From assembly GCF_947500975.1 (NCBI RefSeq), contig NZ_CANMUE010000001.1:372001-436000 (forward strand): a stretch of DNA of 64,000 bases, given 5' to 3'. Shown in pieces: positions 62,990 to 64,000 of the stretch. The stretch comes from an uncultured Polaribacter sp. GTDB lineage: Bacteria; Bacteroidota; Bacteroidia; Flavobacteriales; Flavobacteriaceae. The stretch's first letter is position 1. The number at the start of each line of letters is the position of its first letter. The position numbers and the translations under genes were made by a program. The notes under the pieces are model-generated. The model was not told the origin of the DNA, did not search any database, and saw only the letters and a program-made list of their open reading frames with translations.

Positions 62990-63955
62990 TCAATTGTATT
63001 TATTAGAAAGCCATTTTTTTATGAAACTTAATTTTTCTTCAGAGCACTGGTCTAAACTTTGCAAGCATAAAAAAAGTTTATTTTTGTCTTTTTCTGATCT
63101 TTTAAGTTTACTTTTTATCCACCAAAAAGGTTTGTTATAATTTTGAAAATAAACTAATTGATAATCACCTTTTAAAACAACAGTCTTATTTTTTATTTCT
63201 ATATGATTTGCCAAAGTCTGAAATAAAAACTGATTACCATTTCTTAATTTATATTTTATATTATTAACTCTAATCGTCTCGTTTTTGTTGAAAAAAATCT
63301 CTAAAGTAGATTTTCTTATAGGTTGCCCAGTATGATGAAATTTAAAATATTTTTTAAAACCACTTAGTTTTGCCCCATTTTGTTGTGCAATTTTATGTCC
63401 ATTTTTTTTTGCCCCATATTTACCTTGAAAAAAATACCTGATTTTTTTTATAAAAATATCTTCACTAAATTTTTTCCACTTTCCTCTTAGTATAGGGTAT
63501 CCATCAATAAAAAAATCATTTACATTGGTTTCTTTTAATAACATAATATCATCATTAAAGTAAATAAAATGCTCTGCTAAATTAGGTATTTTAGAAAGCT
63601 GAGTTTCTATAGATCTACTATTAAAAGTAGGTAAATATTGGTTATAACCTTCAAAAATAGTTTTATGATCGACAATAAAAACACTTGAAAACTCTTTTCC
63701 CGATTTTTCATTACCTTTTAAGAAGTCAGGAACCTGATTATCAGTAACTATATAAATATTTCTAACGAATTTAGCATATTTTAAAATAGATTTTACAGTA
63801 AACTCAATTTCATTCACTTGTCCAAATCTCATTTTAATAGATTTTTTATCAAATGAAGTAGTATTGTTCTTTAAATAATTTTCAATTTTCTTTTTGTGTA
63901 CAGGATCGTTTCCATTCACCCAAGTAATTACAGCATCTACAACAATATTCTCCAT
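62990..63955 (-). CDS. Stealth-family capsule-type phosphotransferase
   Basis: 321-residue enzyme of the Stealth family (hexose-1-phosphate transferases that build phosphodiester-linked capsules). The conserved regions are visible: CR1 VDAVITWVNGNDPVHKKKI near the start; CR2 NEIEFTVKSILKYAKFVRNI and IYIVTDNQVPDFL; the metal region FIYFNDDIMLLKE; and CR3/CR4 type IAQQNGAKLSGFKKYFKFHH with TGQPIRKS. No transmembrane segment. It is convergent with the LTA-synthase-like gene and presumably belongs to a surface-polysaccharide cluster that continues beyond the window. Confidence 0.9.
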   Translation of the reverse strand: MENIVVDAVITWVNGNDPVHKKKIENYLKNNTTSFDKKSIKMRFGQVNEIEFTVKSILKYAKFVRNIYIVTDNQVPDFLKGNEKSGKEFSSVFIVDHKTIFEGYNQYLPTFNSRSIETQLSKIPNLAEHFIYFNDDIMLLKETNVNDFFIDGYPILRGKWKKFSEDIFIKKIRYFFQGKYGAKKNGHKIAQQNGAKLSGFKKYFKFHHTGQPIRKSTLEIFFNKNETIRVNNIKYKLRNGNQFLFQTLANHIEIKNKTVVLKGDYQLVYFQNYNKPFWWIKSKLKRSEKDKNKLFLCLQSLDQCSEEKLSFIKKWLSNKYN

Positions 63956-64000
63956 CTTAACTAATCTTTTTATTGAGTAACCACAACTTAACGTACCTTG

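Overview
The window is about 30% G+C, with dense coding, A/T-rich spacers and many -10 elements of the form TAnnTTTG. That promoter type is typical of Bacteroidota. The gene content points to a marine Flavobacteriaceae member, something like Polaribacter or Tenacibaculum: a type IX sorting domain protein, a TonB-linked outer-membrane barrel, DUF2490, DUF4295, DUF349, DUF1573, tandem DUF368, and the menD/menB, rpmB-rpmG-DUF4295-ftsY and pyrR-pyrB-rnz gene orders. The genus is an inference. No tRNA, rRNA or CRISPR array was recognised.

Layout. 1-6.4 kb: the valS 3'-truncated end, a DUF1573 protein, an aspartic protease with PDZ domain, an aminotransferase and murB. 6.4-14.6 kb: a long minus-strand accessory block. 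It holds an ECF sigma factor, a membrane anti-sigma-like protein and a Spy/CnrX-like protein, then an EF-hand protein, a CotH kinase-like lipoprotein, a YHYH protein, a MORN-repeat lipoprotein, an SCO1 copper protein, a VTC/CYTH polyphosphate-polymerase-like protein, a DUF4956 membrane protein and a DUF2490 barrel. 14.6-20.5 kb: aqpZ, an MscS channel, then a plus-strand operon (GT2 glycosyltransferase, ECF sigma, Nramp-like transporter) and lipA. 20.5-21.5 kb: a 1 kb region without intact genes, carrying a sigma-54-type promoter with a small terminator-ended RNA candidate and three tandem minus-strand units (G-run hairpin plus terminator).

21.5-40.3 kb: a FtsX/LolE-type permease diverging from a NamZ-type (DUF1343) lipoprotein, a YkgJ protein, argS, lpdA, DUF349, aroE, two DUF368 paralogues, a TPR protein, the pyrR-pyrB-STAS-T9SS-rnz operon, a CoA-binding protein and an outer-membrane receptor. 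40.4-42.9 kb: an accessory pocket between two terminators, with a SUKH (SMI1/KNR4) lipoprotein gene interrupted at an A9 tract and a decayed IS982-family element.

42.9-53.2 kb: housekeeping genes on the minus strand (ftsY, DUF4295, rpmG, rpmB, cinA, FAH, purU, menB, CvfB-like, menD, fructose-6-phosphate-aldolase-type transaldolase) plus an esterase-fold protein, a dispersed repeat candidate and the 4.5S/SRP RNA gene with a near-perfect promoter. 53.3-64 kb: envelope and polysaccharide functions: DUF4199, a polyprenyl-phosphate glycosyltransferase, a phosphohexomutase, an MsbA-type ABC exporter, a GT2 enzyme, cca, an LTA-synthase-like sulfatase-fold protein and a Stealth-family phosphotransferase.

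The best candidates for undescribed biology are the CotH-VTC-DUF4956-YHYH-SCO1 block with its possible metal-sensing sigma module, and the family of small minus-strand RNA-like units.
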